From positions 1 to 6,703 of the forward strand of contig JADHUD010000134.1 in the NCBI GenBank assembly GCA_016784705.1: a stretch of 6,703 nucleotides of DNA, in the 5' to 3' direction. This document shows, in pieces, positions 6,317 to 6,703 of this stretch. The translations under genes and the position numbers were made by a program. Below the pieces are notes generated by a model. That model was not told the origin of the DNA and searched no databases. It saw only the letters and a program-made list of their open reading frames with translations. Positions within the stretch are counted from its first letter, which is position 1. Each line of letters begins with the position of its first letter. Source of the DNA: Spirochaetia bacterium (GTDB taxonomy: Bacteria; Spirochaetota; Spirochaetia; JABMQR01).

Positions 6317-6345
6317 TCCCTGCACAAGCGGCTTCCCTGCACAAG
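6317..6345 (-). repeat. 12-bp direct repeat pair upstream of the operon promoter
   Basis: CTTGTGCAGGGA on the - strand occurs twice (6345-6334 and 6328-6317) with a 17-bp period, ending 2 nt upstream of the -35 box. The first copy also lies in an imperfect stem-loop (6330-6350, arms GGCTTC and GAAGCC, 9-nt loop) just after the stop of the upstream gene. There is no U-tract, so it is a poor terminator. The repeats may be binding sites for a regulator or just a local duplication. Confidence 0.6.
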
Positions 6346-6357
6346 AAGCCAGCCAAG

Positions 6358-6703
6358 TTACATGAAATGGGGATTATCATCTTTCAAAACTATTTCCACC
6401 TCTTTTTCATACTTTTTTTCGAGTAAAAAACAGGTTCTGCATTTTTCAGCCAGAGCAGCCGGGGGCAGAGTTCCCAGCTCTTCATAGACCATTTCTCTAA
6501 AAATCTCTTCATACTCCAGAGCACGTTTTTGAATCTGTATCCGTTTATATTCCGGAGCCTCAAGGATCCGCTTATATAATTGAGCATGGTCTTCGGCATA
6601 GAGTGCCTGTTTATTTGTATCTGAAAATTTTTTAAATTCTGAAAATGAATCAGGAGAGATGATAAAAGGTTTATAGAGCGAAACACAGGGATAGGGACCG
6701 CCG
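6358..6703 (-). CDS. C-terminal end of a secernin/C69 peptidase-like protein (partial)
   Basis: A frame open from the right edge (first full codon at 6702) to TAA at 6358-6360 encodes the last 114 residues of a protein whose start lies outside the window. It begins GGPYPCVSLYKPF and continues with a charged, helical stretch (LYAEDHAQLYKRI, then EYEEIFREMVYEEL), ending in KDDNPHFM. The S-L-Y-K-P-F motif followed by a helix with L-Y and then E-rich helices recalls the C-terminus of secernins, which are related to C69 dipeptidases. The catalytic N-terminal Cys would be off the window. The match is from memory and the fragment is short, so the family call is tentative, though the coding frame itself is convincing. 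The gene lies upstream of the pan/coa promoter on the same strand and is not obviously related in function. Confidence 0.65.
   Translation of the reverse strand, partial: GGPYPCVSLYKPFIISPDSFSEFKKFSDTNKQALYAEDHAQLYKRILEAPEYKRIQIQKRALEYEEIFREMVYEELGTLPPAALAEKCRTCFLLEKKYEKEVEIVLKDDNPHFM

Noticed and set aside
6330..6350. Stem-loop after the stop of the edge gene as an intrinsic terminator
   Set aside because: The arms are only 6 bp with a 9-nt loop and no U-tract follows. It is partly a by-product of the direct repeats.
6390..6686. A 98-codon ATG-started frame on the - strand at the right edge
   Set aside because: It is a shadow of the edge-open frame 6358-6703. Its composition is unlike a protein, whereas the edge-open frame has a coherent helical, charged tail with the SLYKPF block.

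Overview
The window comes from a bacterium of mid-range GC content. It holds one sensor kinase gene on the + strand, a tightly packed five-gene vitamin B5/coenzyme A operon on the - strand, and the tail of another - strand gene entering from the right edge. No gene names the species. Separate CoaC and CoaB proteins, a type III pantothenate kinase and a soluble multi-PAS hybrid kinase would fit an environmental anaerobe, possibly a spirochaete, but that is a weak inference.

Left part (1-2489, + strand): a cytoplasmic hybrid histidine kinase with three PAS domains, a HisKA dimerisation/phosphoacceptor domain, a HATPase domain and a C-terminal receiver. The gene is broken. A one-base excess near 1788-1798 splits it between the N and G1 boxes of the ATPase, so the receiver and half the ATPase lie in another frame. 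The receiver has also lost one of its two paired Mg-binding acidic residues (Asp to Tyr). It is either a decaying pseudogene or carries sequencing errors.

Middle (2467-6116, - strand), in transcription order: panB, panC, coaC, coaB, coaX. These make ketopantoate, pantothenate, then 4'-phosphopantothenate, 4'-phosphopantothenoylcysteine and 4'-phosphopantetheine. Every junction is an overlap or a 3-nt gap (4-nt overlap, 17-nt overlap, 3-nt gap, 4-nt overlap), so the five genes should be one translationally coupled transcript. panE, panD, coaD and coaE are absent from the window. The operon converges on the kinase gene, and the two coding regions overlap by 23 nt at their 3' ends.

Right part (6117-6703): a 241-nt gap upstream of panB carries a near-consensus housekeeping promoter (TTGACA, 18 nt, TATTAT), a pair of 12-bp direct repeats just upstream of its -35 box, and a leader of about 160 nt. 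Beyond it is the C-terminal end of a protein resembling the secernin/C69 peptidase family, which runs off the right edge. I saw no tRNA, rRNA, CRISPR array, insertion sequence or clear intrinsic terminator. I do not see a new kind of biological system here. The points of interest are the broken kinase, the split CoaB/CoaC operon and the repeat-flanked operon promoter.
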